Positions 35,394 through 43,767 of a DNA stretch of 64,000 bases are shown one piece after another (position 1 is the stretch's first letter; every line of letters begins with the position of its first letter). The DNA comes from CAYSRM01 sp964475205 (GTDB taxonomy: Bacteria > Verrucomicrobiota > Kiritimatiellia > UBA8416 > CAYSRM01). The position numbers and the translations under genes are program-made. Below the pieces are notes generated by a model. The model saw only the letters and a list, made by a program, of their open reading frames with translations. It was not told where the DNA came from and made no database searches. Where the stretch lies: the NCBI GenBank assembly GCA_964475205.1, contig CAYYVQ010000001.1, forward strand, positions 62,001 to 126,000. Direction: 5' to 3'.

Positions 35394-36481
35394 TGAAATA
35401 TTTTCGCCGACGCAGGATCAGGAAAAACGCAAAGAATCTTGTTCGTCATTCCCGCCATATACGAAATATGCGGGAAGATCTGATGCGGAAAGACAGGCTC
35501 TGCGATATTGAAAATGCGGAAAATGTTCTTAAACGGCTTCAGAAACAACGAGCAGATACCAGTGAATTACAGGATGCATGTGATAATCTGCTCAAGGCGC
35601 TGGAGCCCGCTATACCGCAAAAATCAGTGCCTGGATTGCGTGAAAATTTCGAGGTAATAGTGGTTGCGGTTGCAGTCGCAATGGCTTTCAGAGCATATTT
35701 CTATCAACCTTTCAAAATTCCAACCGGCTCCATGAAAACAACACTGTACGGGATACATTCACGCTACAAACCAGACCCCGACTGGACAGATTCAATCCCC
35801 GCCAGGTACGTTAAATGGTTAATATATGGTGAATGGCACAGGAATATTAAGGTGACCAGGTCCGGGATTATGAGTCAACTAAATGAACACCAGGAACGCC
35901 CCGATGTATACTTTTTTACGATTGGAGGAAAGATCTACAAAGTTCCGAAGGACGCAGTGTACCGGCGCGAGCTGTCGCATTATCCAGGCGAACATGTACC
36001 CGCCGGAACAGTTTTATGGTCCGGCATAGTTACCCAGGGAGACCACATCTTCGTTGATAAGATGAGGTGGAAAGTTTCTCAACCAGAAAGAGGCCAGGTT
36101 ATTGTCTTCCGTACCCAGGGAATAAAAGATCTTCTTCCAGGCGCTCATTATATAAAGCGTCTCGTTGGAATGCCTCGTGAATATATCACACTGGCTCCGC
36201 CACAGGTGCTTATCAACGGCCATGTTCCCACAAACACGCCGATATTTAATGAAATAGATTACTCGTTGCCTCGAAAAGAAGCGCGCAGTGAATACAACCT
36301 GTTTCTTGAAAAGTACGGCCAGACAGCTTTTATTCCCGAAGGCGAGTATTTTGTTTTGGGCGACAATTCGAAAAACAGCAAAGATGGCAGGTACTGGGGT
36401 ACAGTTCCGGAAGAAAACACCGTTGGACCGGCAGTTATGGTCTATTGGCCGATTTCCTCGCGCTGGGGCACAATTCGCTGA
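35393..36481 (+). CDS. lepB: Signal peptidase I, long form
   Basis: Removes signal peptides from exported proteins at the outer face of the inner membrane. 362 residues. A charged coiled-coil cytoplasmic N-terminus (about 1-80) precedes one membrane helix (about 86-104, FEVIVVAVAVAMAFRAYF). The catalytic Ser113 is in KIPTGSMKTTLYG and the general base Lys255 in HYIKRLVGMPRE; box E is GDNSKNSKDGRYWG. Between Ser and Lys there is a long stretch of about 140 residues (usual spacing is nearer 50), containing a segment with VYFFTIGGKIYKVPKDAVY. Coupled to lepA, an old arrangement also known from proteobacteria. Confidence 0.93.
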   Translation: MKYFRRRRIRKNAKNLVRHSRHIRNMREDLMRKDRLCDIENAENVLKRLQKQRADTSELQDACDNLLKALEPAIPQKSVPGLRENFEVIVVAVAVAMAFRAYFYQPFKIPTGSMKTTLYGIHSRYKPDPDWTDSIPARYVKWLIYGEWHRNIKVTRSGIMSQLNEHQERPDVYFFTIGGKIYKVPKDAVYRRELSHYPGEHVPAGTVLWSGIVTQGDHIFVDKMRWKVSQPERGQVIVFRTQGIKDLLPGAHYIKRLVGMPREYITLAPPQVLINGHVPTNTPIFNEIDYSLPRKEARSEYNLFLEKYGQTAFIPEGEYFVLGDNSKNSKDGRYWGTVPEENTVGPAVMVYWPISSRWGTIR

Positions 36482-36646
36482 GCTGAACTGATAAGAGCCC
36501 TCATAAATTCAAAATATTCCAAGTGGAAGTCACGACCCGCCAGAACGTCGTATAATATATCTTATGTCTACTCGATAGCGATAAGTGACACAATATGTTG
36601 TGTTTTCGGGTTCAGCGGCTCGTTGAGGGCACGATCATAAAAAAGT

Positions 36647-37555
36647 CTATTTAAGGCGATAGATCAGTCGCCGTTCTTTTCCGTCGCGCTCAAGGCCCAG
36701 GACAAAAGTATTCGCCTGGTCTTTTGCAAATTGATGGATAAAGAGTTCAGCACGCTTGCGGCTGGTCATCTTTATCGAGTTGACCTCCCGCACAATATCG
36801 CCGTCTCTAAGCCCTGTGGCCTCAAAAAACTCGTCCTCGCCCTCGATGCCGATTTCGTATCCTTCTATGCCGCCTGAATTATCATATATGGGGTCAAATG
36901 AATCAAAGACCTGTACAAGCCGTTCGGGCCTGTTGCGCAATTCCTGGTAATAATCGAGCAGGGCGCCTCTATCTAATTCCCACCTGTGGTCGTTAACCTT
37001 TCTGGCGCCGAACTTATTATTGTCTTGTTCGAGGGAATTGGCATCCTGATCATCCTTTCCCCTGCCCCTTCCGGAAAAACTCAGCCATAACTCGGTCTCC
37101 TTGCCCCCCTGGATCAAAACTATTTTTTCCCGAAATATGCTCTGAACAATGATGTCGTCCGCAAGGACCTCCTTTTCCCCAACAATGTGCTGGGTCCCGA
37201 TTTCAATATTGTCAACAATGGCTTTCCGCATTCTGTTATTCATCGCACGGTCATATACGAAATAAGTGCCTACAAGTCCAAATTTTGAGGCAAGACCGGA
37301 TTCCTTGGAATATGATGCAATGTTGTAAGGATTGCTGAATACGGCCCAGTCAAAGTCGGTTTCAATCGAAGGCGGCTGCAAATGAGGTGTTTTGATCCCC
37401 GCATCATCTGTCTGAACTGTTGCGGAAACAGCAGGAACAGCAAGAATATACTGGGTCACAAGCCATCCTGTCAGCACAAGGACAACAGCCATGACCAACC
37501 AGGCTAACTTTAAGTAGAGCCTGGATAATGAATCATCAAGAACTGGAATTCTCAT
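36647..37555 (-). CDS. GspC-like type II secretion protein with PDZ domain
   Basis: A 302-residue inner-membrane protein: one membrane segment at about 16-38 (LAWLVMAVVLVLTGWLVTQY), then an HR-like domain (about 85-170, SKFGLVGTYFVYDRAMNNRM, with EKEVLADDIIVQSIFREKIV) and a C-terminal PDZ (about 225-300, GIEGEDEFFEATGLRDGDIV then EVNSIKMTSRKRAE). This is the layout of GspC, which links inner- and outer-membrane parts of type II secretion. No other gsp gene is in the window, so the call is structural. It is convergent with lepB and lies downstream of rnpB on the same strand. Confidence 0.65.
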   Translation of the reverse strand: MRIPVLDDSLSRLYLKLAWLVMAVVLVLTGWLVTQYILAVPAVSATVQTDDAGIKTPHLQPPSIETDFDWAVFSNPYNIASYSKESGLASKFGLVGTYFVYDRAMNNRMRKAIVDNIEIGTQHIVGEKEVLADDIIVQSIFREKIVLIQGGKETELWLSFSGRGRGKDDQDANSLEQDNNKFGARKVNDHRWELDRGALLDYYQELRNRPERLVQVFDSFDPIYDNSGGIEGYEIGIEGEDEFFEATGLRDGDIVREVNSIKMTSRKRAELFIHQFAKDQANTFVLGLERDGKERRLIYRLK

Positions 37556-37612
37556 TACAATTTGAACCTCATCAGCCGGTTTGATTCGTTCAGAAATAAA
37601 GGTCCGGCAGTA

Positions 37613-38009
37613 GTTGAGCGGACTTCATAAGCCGGATTCTGTCACGCCGACTGAACAGCGCTCGATCATTTATCTAAGCGATCTACCCGGGATCCTGAAT
37701 ACATTGTATTCATCACGGCGGGCGAACCTTTGGATCCTCTATTCGATCTTGCTTCGGACGGGGTTTGCCATGCGAAATACCTCGCGGTATTCCCGGTGGT
37801 CTCTTACACCACCCTTTCACCCTTACCACGTCACAAAAGCAACTTTCGCCACTTTTGTGAACGGGGCGGTTTGCTTTCTGCGGCACTTTCCATATTTCCC
37901 GTTTCAATGAGAAACTCCCCGCATTTCGCGGGGCGTCCTGCCCTGTGAAGTCCGGACTTTCCTCTCCGGAATAGCGATATTCCGAAGCGATCGATCCGTC
38001 CGCTCAACA
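37613..38009 (-). ncRNA. rnpB: RNase P RNA, bacterial class A
   Basis: Catalytic RNA of ribonuclease P, which matures tRNA 5' ends. Read on minus, the ends pair as helix P1 (GTTGAGCGGAC with GTCCGCTCAAC). Just inside are the universal core segments GAGGAAAGTCCGGACTTCAC and ACAGAATCCGGCTTA, and the middle has GGTAAGGGTGAAAGGGTG and AGACCACCGGGAATACC. The size, about 397 nucleotides, fits class A. The 5' end is only two bases from the stop codon of the zinc-ribbon gene, so it is probably processed from that transcript or has its promoter inside the gene. Confidence 0.96.
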
Positions 38010-38011
38010 CC

Positions 38012-38701
38012 TTAATATAACAGCCTTCCACAAAAATCGCAACGCACCATTCCAAGCCTTTTTTTCGCGTCATGCCTGACATAGGTCGGCAATTTCATAT
38101 GGCATCCTCCGCAAACGCTGTCTTTCAACTCTACCAGGGCCCGATCTTTGCTTTTCATGATGGATTCATACTGCTGGAGCCACTCTCTATCAATACCCTT
38201 GACCATATCCTCCCGTTCCTTCTTTGCGGAATTTAAACGGGTTTCTATTTCAGCGGCTCTTTTGTCTAGCTCCTTGAGGTCTTCTGCCAACGCAGCTTCC
38301 TCTTCTGAAAGGGTCTCTTGCCTCTTTTTAATTTGGGCTTTAACTTTCTCTACACTTTCCATCGCAACAAGTTGCCTGTCTTCAATCTCGGATATCCGGT
38401 TCTGCATGCCCTGGATTTCAGCAGACATTGCCCGGTACTCTTTGTTGGTCTTGATTTCCAACTGCTGGCTTTTCAATTTCTGAATCTTCTCTATGCAACT
38501 TTCGCTTTCGAGCTCAAGGTCTTTTACTGCAGATTGTTTCTGCTGCAGAAGGCTCTGGTCAGAAGCAATCTTCGCCTTGTGTTCGGCGAGACGTTCCTCT
38601 TCGGCTTTCTTGCGCGCAGGAATATCCTTCTTTTCTTTTTCCATATGCCTTATTTCGACGTCTTTTTCCTGCACGTCGAGAAGTTTGTCGACTACATCCA
38701 C
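38012..38701 (-). CDS. Coiled-coil protein with C-terminal C4 zinc ribbon
   Basis: A 229-residue cytoplasmic protein. Residues about 15-180 form a long heptad-rich coiled coil (KEKKDIPARKKAEEERLAEH and on, LKSQQLEIKTNKEYRAMSAE). The end holds a four-Cys zinc ribbon, CGGCHMKL then MVRCDFCGRLLY, of the family formerly annotated as C4-type zinc ribbon (related to CdsZ). Function is not settled; in many genomes it sits beside rnpB, as here. It follows ribE on the same strand after 68 bases. Confidence 0.85.
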   Translation of the reverse strand: MDVVDKLLDVQEKDVEIRHMEKEKKDIPARKKAEEERLAEHKAKIASDQSLLQQKQSAVKDLELESESCIEKIQKLKSQQLEIKTNKEYRAMSAEIQGMQNRISEIEDRQLVAMESVEKVKAQIKKRQETLSEEEAALAEDLKELDKRAAEIETRLNSAKKEREDMVKGIDREWLQQYESIMKSKDRALVELKDSVCGGCHMKLPTYVRHDAKKRLGMVRCDFCGRLLY

Positions 38702-38769
38702 GAGAACCCCTTATCTGCTTATTGAAAAACTTAACATTATACAAGCGGCTCGTTTCTGTCAAACAGTTG

Positions 38770-39411
38770 CTACAAAATAAAGCCTGCATTGCGCAGCTTT
38801 TTCTCTGTAACTTCGTCTTTTGCCTGTTCTGCCAACATCCTCCGCACATATTTGCCGACCATGTCGAACTCAACATTGACCTCGTCGCCGGAACTCACTT
38901 CTTTAAGATTCGTATGAAACAGCGTAAACGGTATGATTTTAACGGCAAAAGTTTCCGCAGCGGGATCGCAGACTGTAAGACTCACACCATTTAAAGCAAC
39001 AGATCCCTTGTCGACTACATTCACTGCACATAAAGCGCCGGGCTTTACTCTGAGAACCGTATCCCCACCCTCATCACTGACGTCGCAAACCGGCGCGACA
39101 CAGTCTATGTGGCCGGAAACAAAGTGCCCGCCAAACCGGCCGTTGGCAGGAACGGCTCTTTCCAGGTTAACCCGACGTCCAGCCGAGGCGCTTCCAAGGC
39201 AGGTACGCTCTAAAGTTTCCTGCAGAACATTGCAGTGAAAGCGGTCCTTTTCCGCCTCTGTAACTGTCAGGCATACGCCGTCTACAGAAACGCTTTCGCC
39301 CGGGGAAAGAGGCTGGTCAAACCGTTCGTGAGTGATGGTAAGGCTGCACGATTTACCAGCAACGCGTTTTATCCCGATTGTTCCCGTTTTTTCAATAATT
39401 CCAGTAAACAT
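38770..39411 (-). CDS. ribE: Riboflavin synthase, alpha chain
   Basis: Dismutates two 6,7-dimethyl-8-ribityllumazines to riboflavin and the pyrimidinedione. 213 residues made of two similar lumazine-binding halves: MFTGIIEKTGTIG opens the first and GHFVSGHIDCVAP the second, each with the SVDGVCLTV / SVALNGVSLTV type of motif. Two starts are possible: ATG at 39411, with AGGAAG nine bases upstream, or GTG at 39417 overlapping the TGA of ribD. I prefer the ATG. It is the last gene of the riboflavin operon. Confidence 0.95.
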   Translation of the reverse strand: MFTGIIEKTGTIGIKRVAGKSCSLTITHERFDQPLSPGESVSVDGVCLTVTEAEKDRFHCNVLQETLERTCLGSASAGRRVNLERAVPANGRFGGHFVSGHIDCVAPVCDVSDEGGDTVLRVKPGALCAVNVVDKGSVALNGVSLTVCDPAAETFAVKIIPFTLFHTNLKEVSSGDEVNVEFDMVGKYVRRMLAEQAKDEVTEKKLRNAGFIL

Positions 39412-39413
39412 TT

Positions 39414-40565
39414 TCACACACTTCCTGCCAGCACCTGTGAAACCACCGAACCTCGGACGCCGGAAACCTGAGAACCTGGAAATGCAGTAACCGCCAGATC
39501 CTGTCCGATGCGGCGTGTGTTGGCAAAGTCAAGCCTTATAGCTTTGCTCAGGCTCCGGTTGCGTCCGCCAACGGCAGGTCTGGATTGATCGCCTCCCAGG
39601 ATGGACGGAGCCAGAAAAAAAAGATATTCATCAATGAGCCCTTTTTCCATTAGCCCTGCCGTCAGGATGCCGCCACCTTCGCATAACACATGATGCACCC
39701 CTTCGACACCAAGTTTTTTCATCAAGGCTTTCAAAGATACCATGCCTCCCGATTGCTGCAACCGCCAGACCGTTGCGCCGCATTGTCTGTATTGTTCCTG
39801 TCGTCGCATGCAGCACATTGCAGTAGTTGCGATGATTGTGCTCCCGGGATCATCTGCACGAAAAATTTTCCCTGATGGCGGCGTAGAACCGCGGGTATCG
39901 ACAACAACCCTCAAAAGCCTTCCTTTGCATTTCAAACCATCGGTAAGCCCGGGATTATCCCTTGTTGCGGTGCCTGATCCGACAAGGACGACGTCGACCT
40001 TGCGTCTTATCTTTCCAACCATCTCTCTGGATTCCACGCCGGTAATCCACTTGGAATGATATCGATAGTCCGCAATTTTACCGTCAATTGTCATGCCAAG
40101 TTTCAGTGTCACAAATGGAATACCTGTAAGCGACCATTTTATGTAAGGCTGAAGCATGCGGTGAATGTCGTCTTTCATGCAGCCGGTATCCACGGAAATG
40201 CCGTTGCCACGCAGAATGTTCTGCGCTTTTCCCCTGTTTACCGGATTGCTGTCTTCAGCTGCAATTACAACTCGTCTTATTCCGCTACGGATGATAGCCT
40301 CTGTGCAAGGCGGTGTCCGGCCGGTGGTGCTGCAAGGCTCCAGAGTAACATAAAGCGTTGCGCCGCGAGCCATGGTTCCAGCCCTGCTGATCGCCTTGGC
40401 CTCAGCATGCGCCTTACCCGCACAAGAATGATATCCCTCCGATACTTTTCGCCCCCCGGATACCAGTACCGCTCCTACGGGCGGATTTGGCCTGGTTTGG
40501 CCGAGACCGCGATATGCCAGCTTCATCGCTTTGTTCATCCAGTAGATGTCGGAATCAGTCTTCAA
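39414..40565 (-). CDS. ribD: Bifunctional diaminohydroxyphosphoribosylaminopyrimidine deaminase / 5-amino-6-(5-phosphoribosylamino)uracil reductase
   Basis: Catalyses the second and third steps of the riboflavin pyrimidine branch. 383 residues. The N-terminal deaminase has the zinc site HAEAKAI (about residue 53) and TLEPCSTTGRTPPCTEAI. The C-terminal reductase starts near 150 (VTLKLGMTIDGKIADYRYHS) and includes RKVDVVLVGSGTATRDNPGL and HHVLCEGGGILTAGL. It lies 12 bases after nusB; ends in a TGA that is touched by the possible GTG start of ribE. Confidence 0.95.
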   Translation of the reverse strand: MKTDSDIYWMNKAMKLAYRGLGQTRPNPPVGAVLVSGGRKVSEGYHSCAGKAHAEAKAISRAGTMARGATLYVTLEPCSTTGRTPPCTEAIIRSGIRRVVIAAEDSNPVNRGKAQNILRGNGISVDTGCMKDDIHRMLQPYIKWSLTGIPFVTLKLGMTIDGKIADYRYHSKWITGVESREMVGKIRRKVDVVLVGSGTATRDNPGLTDGLKCKGRLLRVVVDTRGSTPPSGKIFRADDPGSTIIATTAMCCMRRQEQYRQCGATVWRLQQSGGMVSLKALMKKLGVEGVHHVLCEGGGILTAGLMEKGLIDEYLFFLAPSILGGDQSRPAVGGRNRSLSKAIRLDFANTRRIGQDLAVTAFPGSQVSGVRGSVVSQVLAGSV

Positions 40566-40577
40566 GTAAAAGGGTCC

Positions 40578-41012
40578 CTATTCCTGTTTTGCGCCTGTAC
40601 GCAAGGGACGGTCAAGGTGGCGTAAAACGCGGTCCAGTATGCCGTTGACGAACCGTGAGGATTCATTGGAGCTGAAATACTTAGCAAGATCTACAGCTTC
40701 ATTGACGGAAACCACCGGCGGAATGTCCGGATACCGGTCCATCTCATAAATTGCCATACGCATAACATTGCGGTCCACGATGCCCATCCTGTTGATTTCC
40801 CAGTTCATGGCATATTTTTGGATAATCCCGTCAATGCGTGAAAGCTCGGCAAGCACACCCTGAACGGTAGTTTCCACGAAATCACGCGTGCGAGTGTGGG
40901 CATTCTTATCAACCCAGAATTCTTCAAAAACCTCATCAGGAGGCGCTGGATTCATATCCATCTGAAACAAAAGCTGCACTATATATTCCCGTGCTTCCCT
41001 GCGATTGGTCAC
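40578..41012 (-). CDS. nusB: Transcription antitermination factor NusB
   Basis: An all-helical RNA-binding protein that, with NusE, binds boxA in rRNA leaders. 144 residues: RREAREYIVQLLFQMDMNPA at the N-terminus, IDGIIQKYAMNWEINRMGIV in the middle and VSVNEAVDLAKYFSSNESSR then FVNGILDRVLR at the end, all diagnostic. It sits between ribH and ribD (12-base gaps each side), a neighbourhood seen widely in bacteria. Confidence 0.96.
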   Translation of the reverse strand: MTNRREAREYIVQLLFQMDMNPAPPDEVFEEFWVDKNAHTRTRDFVETTVQGVLAELSRIDGIIQKYAMNWEINRMGIVDRNVMRMAIYEMDRYPDIPPVVSVNEAVDLAKYFSSNESSRFVNGILDRVLRHLDRPLRTGAKQE

Positions 41013-41024
41013 TGTGTTTTCCTC

Positions 41025-41501
41025 TCAGGCTCCGCTTGCTTTTAATTCAGCGTAAAGTCCCGCCATTTCGATCGCAGAAAGAACAGCCTGCCACCCCTTG
41101 TTGCCTGCTTTTGTTCCGCATCGCTCTATAGCCTGCTCAAGACTATTGGCACATACAACCCCGTTTATGACCGGCAAGGAAGTTTCCATCGCTGTTCTGG
41201 CAAGAGAGCGGGACACCTGGGTATTTATGAGTTCGGCATGCGGAGTAGCGCCTTGCACTACCGCTCCAAGAGCAACAATGCAACTGTGCTTTCCGCCCCT
41301 TGCAAACATGTCTGCAACGAGGGGTATTTCGTTGGCTCCCGGAACCCAGGCAACACCGATATCATCTTCATTTCCACCGTGCCGAAGAAAGCAATCCCTG
41401 GCGCCCTCCAGTAATTGCCGGGTCAGAAAATCATTAAAACGACTTATTACAACAGCGATTTTCAACCCATCCGCCGTCAATTTTCCGGAAAATTCTTTCA
41501 T
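41025..41501 (-). CDS. ribH: 6,7-dimethyl-8-ribityllumazine synthase
   Basis: Condenses the pyrimidine intermediate with dihydroxybutanone phosphate to the lumazine. 158 residues, flavodoxin-like fold that builds 60-mer or pentamer shells. Signatures: LKIAVVISRFNDFLTRQLLE at the start, WVPGANEIPLVADMFARG, CIVALGAVVQGATPHAELI (catalytic His) and VINGVVCANSLEQAIERCG. Thirty-eight bases after ribBA. Confidence 0.96.
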   Translation of the reverse strand: MKEFSGKLTADGLKIAVVISRFNDFLTRQLLEGARDCFLRHGGNEDDIGVAWVPGANEIPLVADMFARGGKHSCIVALGAVVQGATPHAELINTQVSRSLARTAMETSLPVINGVVCANSLEQAIERCGTKAGNKGWQAVLSAIEMAGLYAELKASGA

Positions 41502-41539
41502 TTAATCCCTCCTCTTTGTCACGAGCCAACGCTTTTTTA

Positions 41540-42742
41540 CTAAAACATATGGCCCATTTTATCTCTTTTTGTACTCAGGTATCTTTCGTTTTCTTTTGTC
41601 CAGGCAACCGGCATTGTCACTCGCTCGACAACTTCCAGTCCATAGCCTTCCAGCCCGACAAGTTTCTTTGGATTGTTTGTGAGCAGCCGTATACGGCTCA
41701 CCCCCAGATCACACAGTATCTGTGCGCCTATCCCGTAATCTCTCAGGTCTGCAGGAAAGCCCAGATGCTCGTTGGCCTGAACTGTATCCATGCCTTTTTC
41801 CTGCAATGCATAGGCGTGTATCTTGTTGGAAAGACCGATACCTCTGCCCTCCTGGCGCATATACAGCACAACCCCCCTGCCCTCTTGTGCTATCATGCGC
41901 ATGGCTGCATGAAGTTGAGAACCGCAATCGCATCTCAATGAACCGAAAACATCCCCCGTAAGACATTCGCTGTGAACACGGACCAGGACGGGAGACGGTT
42001 GATCAACATCTCCAATAACCAACGCAACATGGCTGTGCCGATCCACGGATGATTCATACAACCTCAGTTCAAATTCCCCGTATTGAGTCGGTAGTTTGAC
42101 TGACCTGATGTATTCAATGAGACGCTCTTTCTTGCGCCTGTAAGCTATAATATCTGCGATGCTGACAATTTTGAGTCCATGCTCTCCGGCGAAACGCTTA
42201 AGATCAGGCAATCTTGCCATTGTCCCGTCTTCATTAAGTATCTCACATATAACTCCTGCCGGTTTCAATTCCGCGAGCCTGGCCATATCAACTGATGCTT
42301 CGGTATGACCCGCCCGCCGCAGAACACCGCCTTCCTTTGCTTCCAGGGGGAATACATGGCCGGGGCTCACAAGGTCTTTGCCAGTAGACTGATCATTAAC
42401 CAGAGTCAATATTGTCGCAGACCTGTCGTAGGCGCTGATACCGGTAGTTATACCCTTGGCAGCGTCCACAGATTCCATAAACGCCGTATCAAACCTGTCC
42501 CCGGGGCCTCGCAATGCCATCCGCGAAAGGCCCATTTTCTCAAGCTGCCCGGCAGTTAGTGAAACACAGATCAGACCTCTTCCGTGTTTTGCCATGAAAT
42601 TGATCTTTTCGGGTTCGGCCTTTTCCGCTGCCATAACAAGGTCGCCTTCGTTTTCCCTGCGTTCGTCGTCAGTAACAACAATAAGGTCTCCGTTGCGTAT
42701 TGCAGCGATTCCTTCTTCTACACTATTTAAATTTCCGGTCAT
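41540..42742 (-). CDS. ribBA: Bifunctional 3,4-dihydroxy-2-butanone-4-phosphate synthase / GTP cyclohydrolase II
   Basis: Supplies both starting molecules of riboflavin synthesis. I set the start at the ATG 42742 (400 residues, MTGNLNSVEEGIAAIRNGDL), because the frame further upstream passes through the FMN riboswitch and terminator and encodes nothing. The RibB domain (about 1-205) shows DDERRENEGDLVMAAE and RAGHTEASVDMARLA; the RibA domain (about 210-400) shows VRVHSECLTGDVFGSLRCDC with the zinc Cys residues, YMRQEGRGIGLSNKI and MTNNPKK-like LLTNNPKKLVGLEGYG. First gene of ribBA-ribH-nusB-ribD-ribE, under riboswitch control. Confidence 0.96.
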   Translation of the reverse strand: MTGNLNSVEEGIAAIRNGDLIVVTDDERRENEGDLVMAAEKAEPEKINFMAKHGRGLICVSLTAGQLEKMGLSRMALRGPGDRFDTAFMESVDAAKGITTGISAYDRSATILTLVNDQSTGKDLVSPGHVFPLEAKEGGVLRRAGHTEASVDMARLAELKPAGVICEILNEDGTMARLPDLKRFAGEHGLKIVSIADIIAYRRKKERLIEYIRSVKLPTQYGEFELRLYESSVDRHSHVALVIGDVDQPSPVLVRVHSECLTGDVFGSLRCDCGSQLHAAMRMIAQEGRGVVLYMRQEGRGIGLSNKIHAYALQEKGMDTVQANEHLGFPADLRDYGIGAQILCDLGVSRIRLLTNNPKKLVGLEGYGLEVVERVTMPVAWTKENERYLSTKRDKMGHMF

Positions 42743-42755
42743 AATTTTTCCGTCC

Positions 42756-42787
42756 AACAAAAAACCCGAAGGCAAAAACCTTCGGGT
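42756..42787 (-). terminator. Intrinsic terminator after the FMN riboswitch
   Basis: On the minus strand ACCCGAAGG, loop TTTTTG, CCTTCGGGT, then TTTTTGTT. It lies between the riboswitch and the ribBA start codon, so FMN binding probably favours this hairpin and stops transcription before ribBA. Confidence 0.9.
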
Positions 42788-42820
42788 ATATTCCATGATC
42801 ATTTTCCTTTCGGAAAAAAC

Positions 42821-42928
42821 CTGCCCTCTCCCTTCCAGACTATACTGTCGGTCGTGTAATTCCAACACGTCAATCCCTATAATCAGGACTCGCGGACTGT
42901 TACCGCCGGTTAGGATTTTCAGGGCATC
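42821..42928 (-). promoter_or_regulatory. FMN riboswitch (RFN element)
   Basis: Read on minus: GATGCCCTG at the 5' side pairs with AGGGCAGG at the 3' side (helix P1). Between them are the conserved RFN blocks TAACCGGCGGTAACAGTCCG then CGAG, the variable arm GTTGGAATTACACGACC, and ACCGACAGTATAGTCTGG then AAGGGAGA. It senses FMN and, with the terminator 34 bases downstream, should repress ribBA and the genes behind it when flavin is plentiful. Confidence 0.95.
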
Positions 42929-42981
42929 TTATTTATTAGGGAACCCCAATCACCCGATCCCGAAGACATACTTAACGCCAT

Positions 42982-43010
42982 AATTTACATCATTCGTTTC
43001 ATAAGCGCAA
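42982..43010 (-). promoter_or_regulatory. Possible promoter of the riboflavin operon
   Basis: Minus-strand TTGCGC (43005-43010) and TAAATT (42982-42987), 17 bases apart, about 50 bases before the riboswitch. The -35 and -10 are both imperfect. Confidence 0.35.
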
Positions 43011-43029
43011 CCCGTAAAATTGTGTTTTG

Positions 43030-43053
43030 AAATATGAAATGCATTTCATATTT
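43030..43053. promoter_or_regulatory. Perfect 24-base palindrome, possible operator
   Basis: All 12 base pairs of the dyad match (left half AAATATGAAATG). It lies in the divergent gap between the riboflavin operon and the barrel-protein gene, just upstream of the candidate rib promoter and overlapping a TTGACA (43052-43057) on plus. Such a perfect dyad is typical for a dimeric regulator or for a small hairpin. No second copy was noticed. Confidence 0.4.
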
Positions 43054-43159
43054 GACACACTTGCATCAAATCATCTTGACCCGGTGAGCTAAACTTGAAA
43101 TTATCCAAACCTGAATGGGACTTGTCCCGCAAAATTCAACTATAGTCAAGGAGGTTCCA

Positions 43160-43690
43160 ATGAAAGCTTTTCTGATTGCATTGCTGACTGCAACCATGCT
43201 TATACCGGCGGTTGACAACGCAGAGGGCCAGCCACTTTATGAAATAAAACTTGAATTGTCTTCGGATATTTCTGATTCCGGCGGCGATGACGATCATCCA
43301 GCCATAGTCGGAGGCCTTGGCTGGTATCACTGGGAACGTGTTCTTTTCGGCGGCTATTGTTCCTTCGAAAAGAAGGAAACAGGCTACTGGGGCAAAAGCA
43401 ACCTATGGGGTCTTGGCGCATACGGTGAATACCATTTTAAAACAGAATCTCCGGTAGTGCCATACCTTGCCGCTTCCATGGGATTCCTGGATGGAGATGA
43501 AGATGACGACACCGTATTCACACTAAGCGGTGGAGCTGGACTCAAGGTTTCCCTGACAAAAATCCTTTCCGTGTCAGCGCAACTGGACCTGAACTGGGCC
43601 GACTCAGAGGTTTATGACTACGAATGGGAAGATAAGGATGGCAGCAGCACAGATGTAACTGCAAACATCGGGCTTCGATACCTGTACTGA
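43160..43690 (+). CDS. Small outer-membrane beta-barrel protein (OmpW/OmpX-like porin family)
   Basis: A 176-residue exported protein. Start at 43160, eight bases behind AAGGAGG. The signal peptide ends after NAEG (MKAFLIALLTATMLIPAVDN). The rest is a short barrel with alternating strands (GGLGWYHWERVLFGGYCSFE, LWGLGAYGEYHFKTESPVVP, LDLNWADSEVYDYEWEDKDG) and ends in GLRYLY, an aromatic C-terminus usual for barrel assembly. Acidic loops (GDEDDDT) could bind cations. Function unknown; related in type, not closely in sequence, to the protein at 3711-4250. Confidence 0.7.
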   Translation: MKAFLIALLTATMLIPAVDNAEGQPLYEIKLELSSDISDSGGDDDHPAIVGGLGWYHWERVLFGGYCSFEKKETGYWGKSNLWGLGAYGEYHFKTESPVVPYLAASMGFLDGDEDDDTVFTLSGGAGLKVSLTKILSVSAQLDLNWADSEVYDYEWEDKDGSSTDVTANIGLRYLY

Positions 43691-43767
43691 TTGTCATGCC
43701 ATGCCATGGGATCCGCTTTGTCCTCGAGCGGCGAAGGCGCCGTTTTTGAGTCCAGACAGATCTGTGA

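Noticed and set aside
36589..36608. ACACAATATGTTGTGTTTTC as terminator of lepB
   Set aside because: The stem is short and AT-rich and the T run is only four bases; too weak to list.
42743..42868. N-terminal extension of ribBA by 42 codons
   Set aside because: It would translate the riboswitch 3' half and the terminator; the family starts at the ATG at 42742.
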